The translations under genes were made by a program, and so were the position numbers. A stretch of 34,656 nt of DNA from an uncultured Collinsella sp. (GTDB lineage: Bacteria; Actinomycetota; Coriobacteriia; Coriobacteriales; Coriobacteriaceae). Shown here piece by piece: positions 7,240 to 14,381 of this stretch; within the stretch, counting starts at the first letter, position 1; every line of letters begins with the position of its first letter. The notes under the pieces are model-generated. The model made no database searches, was not told the DNA's origin, and worked only from the letters and a program-made list of their open reading frames with translations. The DNA lies in contig URBP01000010.1 in the NCBI GenBank assembly GCA_900546105.1, positions 1 through 34,656 on the forward strand. Direction: 5' to 3'.

Positions 7240-9276
7240 CTACAGCTCGTTGGCCGCGTGATACGCCGTGCGAATGGCGCTCGCGATGTCGGCGGTGCGC
7301 TCGCCCGAGCAGTCGCCCACGCAGGTCACGGGCACCGTCACGCCGTCCAGGTCAAACGCGTTGGCCTTGGAGCCCACGGCCATCACCACGTAATCGCAGG
7401 CAATCTTCACCGGCTCCTCGGCGCCGTCCTCGGTGGTGCAAATGGCTTCCACGCCCTCGTCGGTAATGGCGGTCAGGCGGGTCTTCACGTGCTGCTCCAC
7501 GTTGTGCTCTGCAAAGTCGCTCATAATCAGCGGCAGAATGGTCTCGGACTCGCCCGCGGCAATCTTGTCGAGCATCTCGACAATCGCCACCTCGCAGCCG
7601 TGCTGCAGCAGGTACTCGGCAGTCTCGGTGCCCACCAGGCCACCGCCAATGACGGCGACGCGGCCGAGGAGCTCCACCTTGCCGGCCAGCACATCCCAGC
7701 TCGAGACGACCTTCTCCGAGTCGGCACCCGGAACGGGGATGACCACGTCGTGTGCGCCCACAGCCACAATCGCGGCGTCGGCGGCGTTGAGGTCCTCAGC
7801 GGTAGCGGCATGGTTGAGCTCAACCTTCACGCCCAGACCAGGCAGAATCTTCTCGTAATACTCGACCGAGCGCATGATCTCGTCCTTGCGCGGGGGCGCG
7901 GCCGCCAGCACAATCTGGCCGCCCAGATGGTCGCTCGCCTCGTAGACGGTCACGTCGTAGCCGCGCTTGGCTGCCACGCGCGCGGCCTCCAGGCCGGCAA
8001 CACCGCCGCCCACCACGGCGATCTTCTTGTCGCCCTCGCCCGGCTTAATGGCTATGGTCGCCTCGTCACCGTTCTCGGCGTTGAGCACGCACGAGATGTA
8101 CTTGCGGTTTTGAATCGCGTCGACACAGCCCTTGTTGCAGTTGAGGCACTCGCGGATGGGCTCGCCCGTAGCGGCCTTCAGCGCAATGTCGGGGTCGCAC
8201 ATGAGCGAGCGGCCATAGGCGATGATGTCGGCGGCGCCGTCTTCCAGAATCTTCTCGCCGGCCTCGACCGAGACAACACGGCCGACGGTTGCCACCGGCA
8301 CGGAGACCAGGGCCTTGACGCGCTCGGCCACGGGCAGCGTCCAGTTGTAGGGCATGGCGCCCATGGGCGGAATGGTGTCGCCCATGTTGCCGGTGTGGTT
8401 GGCCTGTGCGACCTGGATCATGTCGATGCCCGCGCCCTCGAGCAGCTTGGCAAACTCGCAGGCCTCGTCGGGCTGCAGGCCGCCCTTGCCGCGCGGCGTG
8501 CCGTCGGGGTTCTCCATAATCACGGGGAGTTTGTACTCCACCATCAGCTGCGGCGCGGCTTCCTTAATGGCAGCGACGACCTCCAACGCGTAGCGAACGC
8601 GGTTCTCAAACGAGCCGCCGTACTCGTCGGTACGCTGGTTGAGGATGGCCGAGCACAGCGAACCCACCAAGCGGTCGCCGTGGACTTCGATGGCGTCGAT
8701 GCCGGCCTGCTGCGCGCGAGCGGCCGAGGCAGCGATGGCCTCCTTGATCTGGGTGAGCTGCTCTACGCTCGCCTCGTTCACAAAGTGCTGCATGTCGTGA
8801 TGCAGCTTGGCGTAGGCCTGGTTGCGGATCTCGTTGGACTCGGCCATCTTGACGGCAAAGGTCTCCTCGTCGCCGGCGGCCTTGGCCTCCTGCGCGGCCT
8901 TGGCGGCGGCCATGGATCCCATGACCATGCGGCCGACACCAGGCACATCGTACTCGGGGTGGAACAGCTGCAGCGCGACCTTGGCGCCGTGCTTGTGGAC
9001 GGCGTCGGCCAGGGCCTTAAACGTGGGGATCTGAGCGTCGGTCGCCAGCTTGGGCGTGGGGCTTGCGGTCATGACGGGAGCAACGTCGCCGATGACGATG
9101 TAGCTCACGCCGCCACGGGCCAGGCGCTCGTAAAAAGCCAGGCTGCGCTCGCCAATGGAACCGTCGCGCTCCTCGTAGCCGGTGGTCAGCGGCGGGAACA
9201 TAATGCGGTTTTTGAGCTCAAGGGGGCCAACCGTAATGGGCTGGAGCAGCTTGGGTGCAGGTGCGGTCATGGACAT
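7240..9276 (-). CDS. Old-yellow-enzyme/2,4-dienoyl-CoA reductase-type NADH:flavin oxidoreductase
   Basis: This 678-residue protein has the three-part layout of FadH/2-enoate reductase/BaiCD-type enzymes. Residues 1 to about 365 are an FMN-binding TIM barrel (IMFPPLTTGYEERDG, NQRTDEYGGSFENR). A [4Fe-4S] motif C-x2-C-x3-C-x11-C follows (CLNCNKGC, about 375-395). Then come FAD- and NAD(P)H-binding Rossmann motifs (VVGGGVAGLEAA near 420, VAVIGGGLVGTETAE near 540). The family reduces activated C=C bonds of enoates, dienoyl-CoAs or steroid/bile-acid ketones in the cytoplasm. The substrate cannot be told from the sequence. In place of the usual HGAHGYL-type active-site loop the chain reads HGDRLVGSL, so the normal catalytic Tyr appears to be absent or moved. 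The ATG follows AGAGAGGA. It is a single-gene unit preceded by a long repeat-rich region. Confidence 0.85.
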   Translation of the reverse strand: MSMTAPAPKLLQPITVGPLELKNRIMFPPLTTGYEERDGSIGERSLAFYERLARGGVSYIVIGDVAPVMTASPTPKLATDAQIPTFKALADAVHKHGAKVALQLFHPEYDVPGVGRMVMGSMAAAKAAQEAKAAGDEETFAVKMAESNEIRNQAYAKLHHDMQHFVNEASVEQLTQIKEAIAASAARAQQAGIDAIEVHGDRLVGSLCSAILNQRTDEYGGSFENRVRYALEVVAAIKEAAPQLMVEYKLPVIMENPDGTPRGKGGLQPDEACEFAKLLEGAGIDMIQVAQANHTGNMGDTIPPMGAMPYNWTLPVAERVKALVSVPVATVGRVVSVEAGEKILEDGAADIIAYGRSLMCDPDIALKAATGEPIRECLNCNKGCVDAIQNRKYISCVLNAENGDEATIAIKPGEGDKKIAVVGGGVAGLEAARVAAKRGYDVTVYEASDHLGGQIVLAAAPPRKDEIMRSVEYYEKILPGLGVKVELNHAATAEDLNAADAAIVAVGAHDVVIPVPGADSEKVVSSWDVLAGKVELLGRVAVIGGGLVGTETAEYLLQHGCEVAIVEMLDKIAAGESETILPLIMSDFAEHNVEQHVKTRLTAITDEGVEAICTTEDGAEEPVKIACDYVVMAVGSKANAFDLDGVTVPVTCVGDCSGERTADIASAIRTAYHAANEL

Positions 9277-9413
9277 TCCTCTCTTGTAGGCGCGGCGGCG
9301 ATGATGCCGCGTAGTTGTCTAGAGGATATGGCATGGGGGTACAGCGACACAACGGAAATCGGCGGATAGCAGGTGGGAACTGGTGGATGGGGTGGGCCCG
9401 GCCCGTCGGTTTG

Positions 9414-9629
9414 TCTCGATCTGTAACAATTACAGGCCAAAAACGACCCTAGATGTTACAGATCGAGACAAACCAATCTAGCCTGCCGAAAGATCTAAAT
9501 TTGTAACAATACCTCGGCAAAATGGGCCCCTAGTGTTACAGATTTAGACAAACGAAGACCGTCCTGCCGAAACATCTCGATCTGTAACAGCTAGCCGTCC
9601 AAATCGGGTCTAGATGTTACAGATCGAGA
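9414..9629. repeat. Array of six 15-mers in alternating orientation, 40-41 bp period (array 1)
   Basis: The 15-mer TCTCGATCTGTAACA and its inverse alternate at 9414, 9454, 9494, 9534, 9575 and 9615, giving periods of 40, 40, 40, 41 and 40 bp. Every spacer is 25 or 26 nt. Neighbouring inverted copies can form three stems with 25-nt loops; in the first pair the stem extends to 21 perfect pairs (9408-9428 with 9454-9474). The middle pair is changed on both sides (TCTAAATTTGTAACA with TGTTACAGATTTAGA), so pairing is kept. Spacers differ in sequence but share a weak CCAAA centre. A second array is at 28830-28965. The architecture is BIME-like, but I do not recognise the family. Confidence 0.9.
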
Positions 9630-9747
9630 TTTTGTTTGAGAGGCTAGAGACCAGAAGCCAAGCGGAAAAGCGGACAGGCCGACGGCATCGCCCCGCCGTC
9701 ATACCGAGGACCGCGCCACGGCAGCCCGGGCGTGGGCCAACCCCGCA

Positions 9748-9837
9748 ATTCCGGACATTTCATCCCTTTTCCGGACATTTTTAGCCCGTTTCCGGACATT
9801 GTCCGCGAATGTCCGGAAACGGGACCGTCATGTCCGG
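9748..9837. repeat. TCCGGACAT phased repeat with perfect 16-bp hairpin
   Basis: TTCCGGACATT-type motifs occur three times in direct orientation (CCGGAC at 9751, 9771 and 9792) and twice inverted (GTCCGG at 9811 and 9832), spaced about 19-21 bp, that is, close to two helical turns. The third and fourth copies form a perfect 16-bp stem (9785-9800 with 9808-9823) around a 7-nt loop. The layout suggests cooperative protein binding or a structured element. No gene is present. Confidence 0.8.
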
Positions 9838-9989
9838 GATGGGATTTGGCCAACGGCAGCCCCCCAGTAAAGGTCCCCAACCCCACAGCAGAGTTCCCTA
9901 ATTCACGCCGCGCCGGCGCACGCCGACATTAGTTAGCCGTGGGGAGCGACAAAGGGTAACCCCTTGGGTCATCGATGCCACCGCGGCCA

Positions 9990-10053
9990 AGGTGCGACAT
10001 TACTGCGACAGAGGTGCGACATTACTGCGACAAAGGTGCGACATAGAGCGACC
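9990..10053. repeat. 22-bp tandem repeat (2.6 copies)
   Basis: The unit AGGTGCGACATTACTGCGAC plus two bases is repeated at 9990-10011 and 10012-10033 with one difference, followed by a partial, diverged third copy (AGGTGCGACATAGAGCGACC, 10034-10053). The 22-bp period and the repeated TGCGACA half-sites look like direct-repeat binding sites. The array ends directly at the 3' end of the AlbA_2-domain regulator gene. Confidence 0.8.
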
Positions 10054-10056
10054 GCC

Positions 10057-11499
10057 CTATCTTATCGTGTAGAACTGTTTTGGGTCGTTGGGAGAGGAGC
10101 CGTGCCATTCGAGCAGCCCATCTTCCTCGATTAGCTTGCCAAGCACTCGGCTTGCAGTGCGGCGATTTCTCCCGATGTGCGTCGCAAGTTCCCTTGCTGT
10201 TACCCTTCCGTTCGCAAAGGCCAACCTGATGGCGGCGAGCTCATACTCTCCCAACGAGGCGATTACCTCGGGTGACACTTTGTCCTCAAGAGCCTCGCTT
10301 CTCCTAACGGATCTGGCAACGATATTGTTCTCGAGCGTTAGCTGGACCCTCGCCCCATCAGGCTCCGTGTAGACCGGGTCGTTGAGTAGGGAGTTTTGCA
10401 TCTCGGTATAAATGCGCTTGACACCCTCATTTAGCTCTCGGACCCAACCGAATTCGACCAGCGTGCGTGCGATGCGTGGGTTGCGCGAGTAACGGGTGGT
10501 CCTCATGTTGTCGAGCGTCACGATATTGGGAAGCGCACCCGGACTGACAATTTCCAAACGGTCGTCGAACATCGAGACCCGAATATAGTCGCCGCGGAAC
10601 GAGTAGTCGCGATGCGTCACCGCATTGACCAGACCCTCGAACCAAGCGAACTCAGGATACTCGGGAACGGTCTGGAATTTCCCGTCGGCCCCCAGGAACT
10701 GGAATTCGCGGAGCATGCTCGAAATGAGTTCGTAGGCGTCTTGGATAACCTTGGGCAGCGGCCCACAGAAGATTCGTTCTTTCGTGATGTTGAGACGCTC
10801 ACCCGTCTCCATCTTGACGCCGTCATAGCGCAGGACACGGACTCGGGCCTGCGGCATTATTGCGGACGGATCCCGCGCGAATAGCAGGGCTCCGGCAACA
10901 GTCAGCTTTCCGTCACGCATGAAACGGCGACTTCTAAGAACCTGGTCGTCGGAAACTTCGGTTCCAAGAATCTTTTTGTAGCGATCAAGCACCTCGTGGT
11001 CCACGTCATCTAGGGAGGAATCCTCGATAAGCTCGTCCTCGAAGATTCTCTGCCCCTTGTCGTACTCGAGGGCGTAGACCTGTTCACGGCTGAGCTTCAC
11101 ACTCTTGTCGTCCTGCCGCAAGAACACCTCGCCGTCACTCATGCGAGCAACAGAGTGATTGGTCGAGGCATCGACGTCCAAAACGAGAATGAAATCGTCC
11201 TCGCCCGAAGAATTGACCACGGGGATTCGGTCTTTATGGACAATAGGGGTCGGCGTGCAGGTCGTAAGTGCAGCGCGCTCAAAATTCTCAATGTCGCGCG
11301 CGCCATTACGCTTGAAGCCCGTTACCTCACCGTTATCCTCGATACCGATAACAAGCTTGCCTCCCGCCGAGTTGGCGAATGCGCTAATATGCTTCGCGAT
11401 CTCCTTGTCATCCTTGCGGGCGCTCTTTCGATCGAAGTATTGATTCTCCCTGAGGGTGGAAAATAGATTCACATCGTTTGTCGCGATAGGTTGCTGCAT
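10057..11499 (-). CDS. AlbA_2 (Schlafen-type) DNA-binding, HATPase-domain putative transcriptional regulator
   Basis: About 480 residues from the ATG at 11499, chosen because AAGGAGGCGGCA precedes it; an upstream ATG at 11523 has no such site. The N-terminal part (residues about 10-130) has the AlbA_2/Schlafen-like pattern E-x-FDRKSA...KHISAFANSAGGKLVIGIED-G. The middle has the ATPase-like C-terminal domain seen in these regulators (YPEFAWFEGLVNAVTHRDYS, then SPGALP and RNPRIA). The end is a winged helix (TARELATHIGRNRRTASRVL). Such proteins are annotated as putative transcriptional regulators; targets are mostly unknown and some lie in accessory or defence islands. It stands alone, with a repeat-filled region directly downstream. 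Confidence 0.85.
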   Translation of the reverse strand: MQQPIATNDVNLFSTLRENQYFDRKSARKDDKEIAKHISAFANSAGGKLVIGIEDNGEVTGFKRNGARDIENFERAALTTCTPTPIVHKDRIPVVNSSGEDDFILVLDVDASTNHSVARMSDGEVFLRQDDKSVKLSREQVYALEYDKGQRIFEDELIEDSSLDDVDHEVLDRYKKILGTEVSDDQVLRSRRFMRDGKLTVAGALLFARDPSAIMPQARVRVLRYDGVKMETGERLNITKERIFCGPLPKVIQDAYELISSMLREFQFLGADGKFQTVPEYPEFAWFEGLVNAVTHRDYSFRGDYIRVSMFDDRLEIVSPGALPNIVTLDNMRTTRYSRNPRIARTLVEFGWVRELNEGVKRIYTEMQNSLLNDPVYTEPDGARVQLTLENNIVARSVRRSEALEDKVSPEVIASLGEYELAAIRLAFANGRVTARELATHIGRNRRTASRVLGKLIEEDGLLEWHGSSPNDPKQFYTIR

Positions 11500-11737
11500 T
11501 GCCGCCTCCTTGCATAGTTCCATAAAGAAGTGTAAGTCAAAGACATCGTATGGGCGGACCTTGTATAGCGGCTCCTTTATTGTTATTCATGCGTCGCTTT
11601 TCTAGTTAAGAATCGTCGCAACCTTCTAATTGGGGCTCATCGGTCGACAAGGCAAACCATTCGGTCCGTGATTAGCGACGGCCTATCCGCTTCGCATAAT
11701 AAAAAAATCAAGATTCGCTCATAAAGGAAAACATAAC

Positions 11738-11772
11738 AAAAAAAGCCCGGAAACCATTAAGCTTCCGAGCTG
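11738..11772 (-). terminator. Intrinsic terminator of the initiator tRNA gene
   Basis: On the minus strand AGCTCGGAAGC and GTTTCCGGGCT form a stem around TTAATG and are followed by TTTTTTTGTT. It begins just after the encoded CCA end of the tRNA. Confidence 0.85.
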
Positions 11773-11780
11773 CAAGTTCT

Positions 11781-11857
11781 TGGTCGCGGGGGCAGGATTT
11801 GAACCTACGACCTCCGGGTTATGAGCCCGGCGAGCTACCAGACTGCTCCACCCCGCA
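11781..11857 (-). tRNA. Initiator tRNA-fMet (anticodon CAT)
   Basis: A 77-nt cloverleaf can be folded on the minus strand. The acceptor stem is TGCGGGG/CCCCGCG. The D-arm is GAGC/GCTC with A11:T24. The anticodon stem is CCGGG/CCCGG with loop CTCATAA, and the T-arm is GTAGG-TTCAAAT-CCTGC. CCA is encoded. The three G:C pairs of the anticodon stem, the A11:U24 pair and the weak first acceptor pair (T1:G72) mark it as the initiator rather than the elongator methionine tRNA. Confidence 0.95.
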
Positions 11858-11888
11858 ATGTCTGGGCGCCTCATGTGCGCAAGAAGGA

Positions 11889-11917
11889 ATATTACGCGGG
11901 AGTTCGGTAAACGGCAA
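11889..11917 (-). promoter_or_regulatory. Candidate promoter of the initiator tRNA
   Basis: On the minus strand TTGCCG (11912-11917) and TAATAT (11889-11894) are separated by 17 nt, with the -10 box about 31 nt upstream of the mature tRNA 5' end. Each hexamer matches consensus at 4 of 6 positions. Confidence 0.5.
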
Positions 11918-12011
11918 GGAAAATCTCGTAGAGCATAATTCCTTCATATTTAAACCCCTCAGCCCCTATCACCGTAAACGAATCGCAGCCGAGCGCCGTC
12001 GACGGCACGTA

Positions 12012-12017
12012 TACAAT
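12012..12017 (+). promoter_or_regulatory. Candidate -10 box for coaX
   Basis: TACAAT at 12012-12017, within GTATACAATGG, lies 37 nt upstream of the coaX ATG. No good -35 hexamer is seen at the expected distance, so this is a weak call. Confidence 0.35.
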
Positions 12018-12053
12018 GGTGCGCGTCCTTTTACGCCGACACCGGGAGTAGAC

Positions 12054-12827
12054 ATGCTGCTCGCTATCGATATGGGAAACACGCAGACGGCCATGGGCCT
12101 GTTTGACGGAGACGAGCTGGTGCAGTCGTGGCGTATGCCCACCGATCGCTCCTATACCGCCGACGAGATCCACGTGCGCCTGATGGGTTTCTTTAAGATG
12201 TACGGCCTCTCGCTCGATGCGGTTGACGCGATCGCCTTTGCGGGCGTGGTGCCACAGCTCTCGCGCGAGTGGCACGCCGTAGCCGACCGCATTGCCGCGG
12301 ACGCCATCGTCATTGGGCCGCAGACGGCCGCGGTGACCAAGCTGCGCGCGGCGCGTCCCCAGGCCGTAGGCGCCGATCGCGTCGCTAACGCCGTTGCGGC
12401 CGAAACTTTCTACGGCGCGCCGGCGATCGTGGTGGACTTTGGCACCGCAACCAATATCGACGTCATCGACGAGGACGGTTATTACATTGGTGGAGCGATT
12501 GCGCCGGGCATCCGCATTTCGATGGACGCGCTCGCCGCCCGAGCCGCCAAGCTCGCCAGCGTTCCGCTCGAGGCGCCCGAGCACGCCATCGGCCGCGATA
12601 CCGAGGAGTGCATCAAGGTCGGCGCCGTAACGGGCGCCGCCGCAATGGCTGAGGGCCTGGTCGCGCGCATGAAGCGCGAGCTGGGCCGCGAGGATGCCAC
12701 CGTTATCGCCACGGGCGGTCTCGCCAGCATCGTCGCCGATTCGACCGACGCCTTCGACGTGGTCGACGGACAGCTCACCATCAAGGGCATCTGCGAAATC
12801 TACCGCCGCATGCAGGAGCTGGGATAG
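12054..12827 (+). CDS. coaX: Type III pantothenate kinase
   Basis: The 257-residue product phosphorylates pantothenate, the first step of coenzyme A synthesis, in the cytoplasm. Family marks are the N-terminal phosphate-binding motif DMGNTQT (residues 6-12), GADRVANA with its catalytic-region Asp, DFGTATNIDVID, and GGAIAPGIRIS. The ATG at 12054 follows GGGAG, and the resulting length is typical of CoaX. The open frame continues upstream through the tRNA region, but that extension is not coding. CoaX is often next to birA; here a birA-like gene lies 1.5 kb away in convergent orientation, with the AAA-ATPase gene and its palindromes in between. Confidence 0.95.
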   Translation: MLLAIDMGNTQTAMGLFDGDELVQSWRMPTDRSYTADEIHVRLMGFFKMYGLSLDAVDAIAFAGVVPQLSREWHAVADRIAADAIVIGPQTAAVTKLRAARPQAVGADRVANAVAAETFYGAPAIVVDFGTATNIDVIDEDGYYIGGAIAPGIRISMDALAARAAKLASVPLEAPEHAIGRDTEECIKVGAVTGAAAMAEGLVARMKRELGREDATVIATGGLASIVADSTDAFDVVDGQLTIKGICEIYRRMQELG

Positions 12828-12882
12828 AGCAGGGGCTTAAGTCGAGCACGGGCGCGAGCGGCGGACTAAGCAATGCATCGGT

Positions 12883-12925
12883 CCTATTCCTCAAAAACGA
12901 AAATTTTTCAGTTTTGAGGAATAGG
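12883..12925. repeat. 43-nt palindrome, copy 1 (AAA-ATPase left flank; bidirectional terminator)
   Basis: The arms CCTATTCCTCAAAA and TTTTGAGGAATAGG (14 nt) enclose an AT-rich centre. The sequence sits between the convergent coaX and AAA-ATPase genes, 7 nt from the ATPase stop codon. It is identical, in the same orientation, to the copy at 14241-14283. A third copy at 14156-14196 is a perfect palindrome. Confidence 0.85.
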
Positions 12926-12932
12926 CTTTCTG

Positions 12933-14129
12933 CTACGCCTCGCCGCACAACCACCTCGCCAGGTCCACGATCTGCACTCCGTCGCGATCCGTGGCCTCGT
13001 GATGCGTGCGGGCGAGAATCATCTTGGGATACGCATCGCCAATGCTCAGCAGTGGCGAAATCTCGCGTTCAAATGTCTTATCCGAGCTGATGTCGTCGCT
13101 CACCTGAATGTAGAGTTTCTCGCTCCGCTTGATTGCTACAAAGTCTATTTCCTTTTTATTGAGCACGCCGACGTATACCTCGTATCCGCGACGCAGCAGC
13201 TCGATTGCCACCATGTTCTCGTATACGCGTCCCCAATCCATATCACGTGTACCAAGAAGCGCATATTTAAACGCATGGTCCGCCAGATAGTACTTCTCGC
13301 CGCTCTTAAGGTATTTTTTGCCGCGAATGTCGTACCGACGAACTTTATAGAAGGCAAACGCATCGCACAGGTACCCCATGTACGTGCCGACCGTCTTGTT
13401 CGTAATCTTTAGCCCATCCGCATTTAATGCATCAGTAATGTTGCGTGCCGACGTAATGTTGGAAACGTTGTCCATCATGTAATCGGCAATGCGCAGCAGC
13501 GCCGATTCGTTTCTCACGTTATGCCGCTGCACGATATCTCTCACAATGAGCGTCTTGAAGACGTTGGAGAGATATTGATAGCGCTGCTCCTGCAGTGGAT
13601 AAGGGTAAGAGCCGGACATACCGCCGGTTTTCGCGTACTCATCGAAGTCGCGGTCGACCTCGCCCTCGTCGCCATAGAGACGATACTCCTCAAACGAGAA
13701 TGGGAAAACCTCGATCTCGAACGTACGCCCCGTAAAGAGCGTCGACAGATCGCTCGACAGCAAAAAGGCATTCGAACCGGTGATGAAAATGTCGTACTGC
13801 TCGGATGCATGAAGGCTGTTGATCGCACGCTCAAAACCGTCGCACATCTGAACTTCATCGATAAGCAGAAAGTTTTGCTTGCCGAGCACTCGATGATCTT
13901 TTACATAGGCGAGCAACGCGTGATACTCGAGCAGGCTCTCGAACTCATCGAGGTTGTAGTTGATATGGATGACATTCGAATTGGACAGATTTGCCTCCAC
14001 GTAATCGCGGAGGGCCTCGAGCAATTTTGATTTACCGCTACGCCGAATGCCCGTGATGACCTTGATGTCCGGTACGCCAATAAGGCTCGTCAACGTGTCC
14101 ATATATGACGTTCTATTGATGAGTTTCAT
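12933..14129 (-). CDS. AAA-family ATPase with DUF4143 C-terminal domain
   Basis: A 398-residue protein of the AAA_14/DUF4143 type. The Walker A motif is GIRRSGKS (residues 27-34) and Walker B is FLLIDEVQ with its catalytic Glu. A sensor-like stretch (DIFITGSNAFLLSSDLSTLFTGR) is followed by the DUF4143 segment with EVYVGVLNKKEIDFVAIK, a nuclease-like E-IDF-V-K pattern near the C-terminus. The ATG at 14129 follows GAGGAGG. Such genes are abundant, strain-variable and of unproven function in gut bacteria. This one is bracketed by identical 43-nt palindromes, which suggests a cassette that can move or be lost by recombination. Confidence 0.85.
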   Translation of the reverse strand: MKLINRTSYMDTLTSLIGVPDIKVITGIRRSGKSKLLEALRDYVEANLSNSNVIHINYNLDEFESLLEYHALLAYVKDHRVLGKQNFLLIDEVQMCDGFERAINSLHASEQYDIFITGSNAFLLSSDLSTLFTGRTFEIEVFPFSFEEYRLYGDEGEVDRDFDEYAKTGGMSGSYPYPLQEQRYQYLSNVFKTLIVRDIVQRHNVRNESALLRIADYMMDNVSNITSARNITDALNADGLKITNKTVGTYMGYLCDAFAFYKVRRYDIRGKKYLKSGEKYYLADHAFKYALLGTRDMDWGRVYENMVAIELLRRGYEVYVGVLNKKEIDFVAIKRSEKLYIQVSDDISSDKTFEREISPLLSIGDAYPKMILARTHHEATDRDGVQIVDLARWLCGEA

Positions 14130-14155
14130 CGGGGCCTCCTCGCAGTCTTTTATCG

Positions 14156-14196
14156 CTATTCCTCAAAACTGAAAAATTTTCAGTTTTGAGGAATAG
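14156..14196. repeat. 41-nt perfect palindrome, copy 2 (AAA-ATPase 5' flank)
   Basis: Two perfect 20-nt arms (beginning CTATTCCTCAAAACTGAAAA) surround a single central base. It lies 27 nt upstream of the ATPase start codon, where it could act as an operator or as a terminator of incoming transcripts. Confidence 0.9.
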
Positions 14197-14240
14197 GCTC
14201 TATAGCGAATATACCTCGCGAAAGACCGAGCTGCCTTAAT

Positions 14241-14283
14241 CCTATTCCTCAAAAACGAAAATTTTTCAGTTTTGAGGAATAGG
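14241..14283. repeat. 43-nt palindrome, copy 3 (AAA-ATPase outer flank)
   Basis: Identical over all 43 nt and in the same direction as copy 1 at 12883-12925. It lies about 100 nt beyond the birA-like gene stop, where it may also serve as that gene's terminator. Confidence 0.9.
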
Positions 14284-14381
14284 GCGCTGGCAACCCATTC
14301 CCCAGATAGGCGGAACCCTCCCCGGTGCAGGCCGAGGAGGGTCTTGTTGTCATCGTTATCTTTGAGCGCTGGCGCCTCGCG

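Larger units (their letters stand above)
9277..10056. other. 780-bp gene-free region carrying three different phased repeat arrays
   Basis: This stretch separates the AlbA_2-domain regulator (3' end at 10057) from the start of the flavoenzyme gene (9276), both on the minus strand, so it contains the flavoenzyme promoter. It holds, from left to right, an alternating 15-mer array (9414-9629), a TCCGGACAT array with a perfect 16-bp hairpin (9748-9837) and 22-bp tandem repeats (9990-10053). I found no supported gene; the short reading frames here are low-complexity. Confidence 0.8.

Noticed and set aside
7258..9369. 703-codon plus-strand frame opposite the flavoenzyme
   Set aside because: Antisense shadow; the minus strand has clear flavoenzyme motifs throughout.
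9414..9629. CRISPR array
   Set aside because: Repeats are only 15 nt and alternate in orientation, and no cas genes are nearby. Spacing is regular, but direct repeats are required for CRISPR.
9644..9886. Short minus-strand frame (80 codons) in the repeat region
   Set aside because: It runs through the TCCGGACAT repeats, so its sequence is repeat-derived, and it lacks a start signal.
11799..12053. N-terminal extension of coaX
   Set aside because: The extended frame overlaps the tRNA and promoter region; the ATG at 12054 has a ribosome binding site and gives the usual family length.
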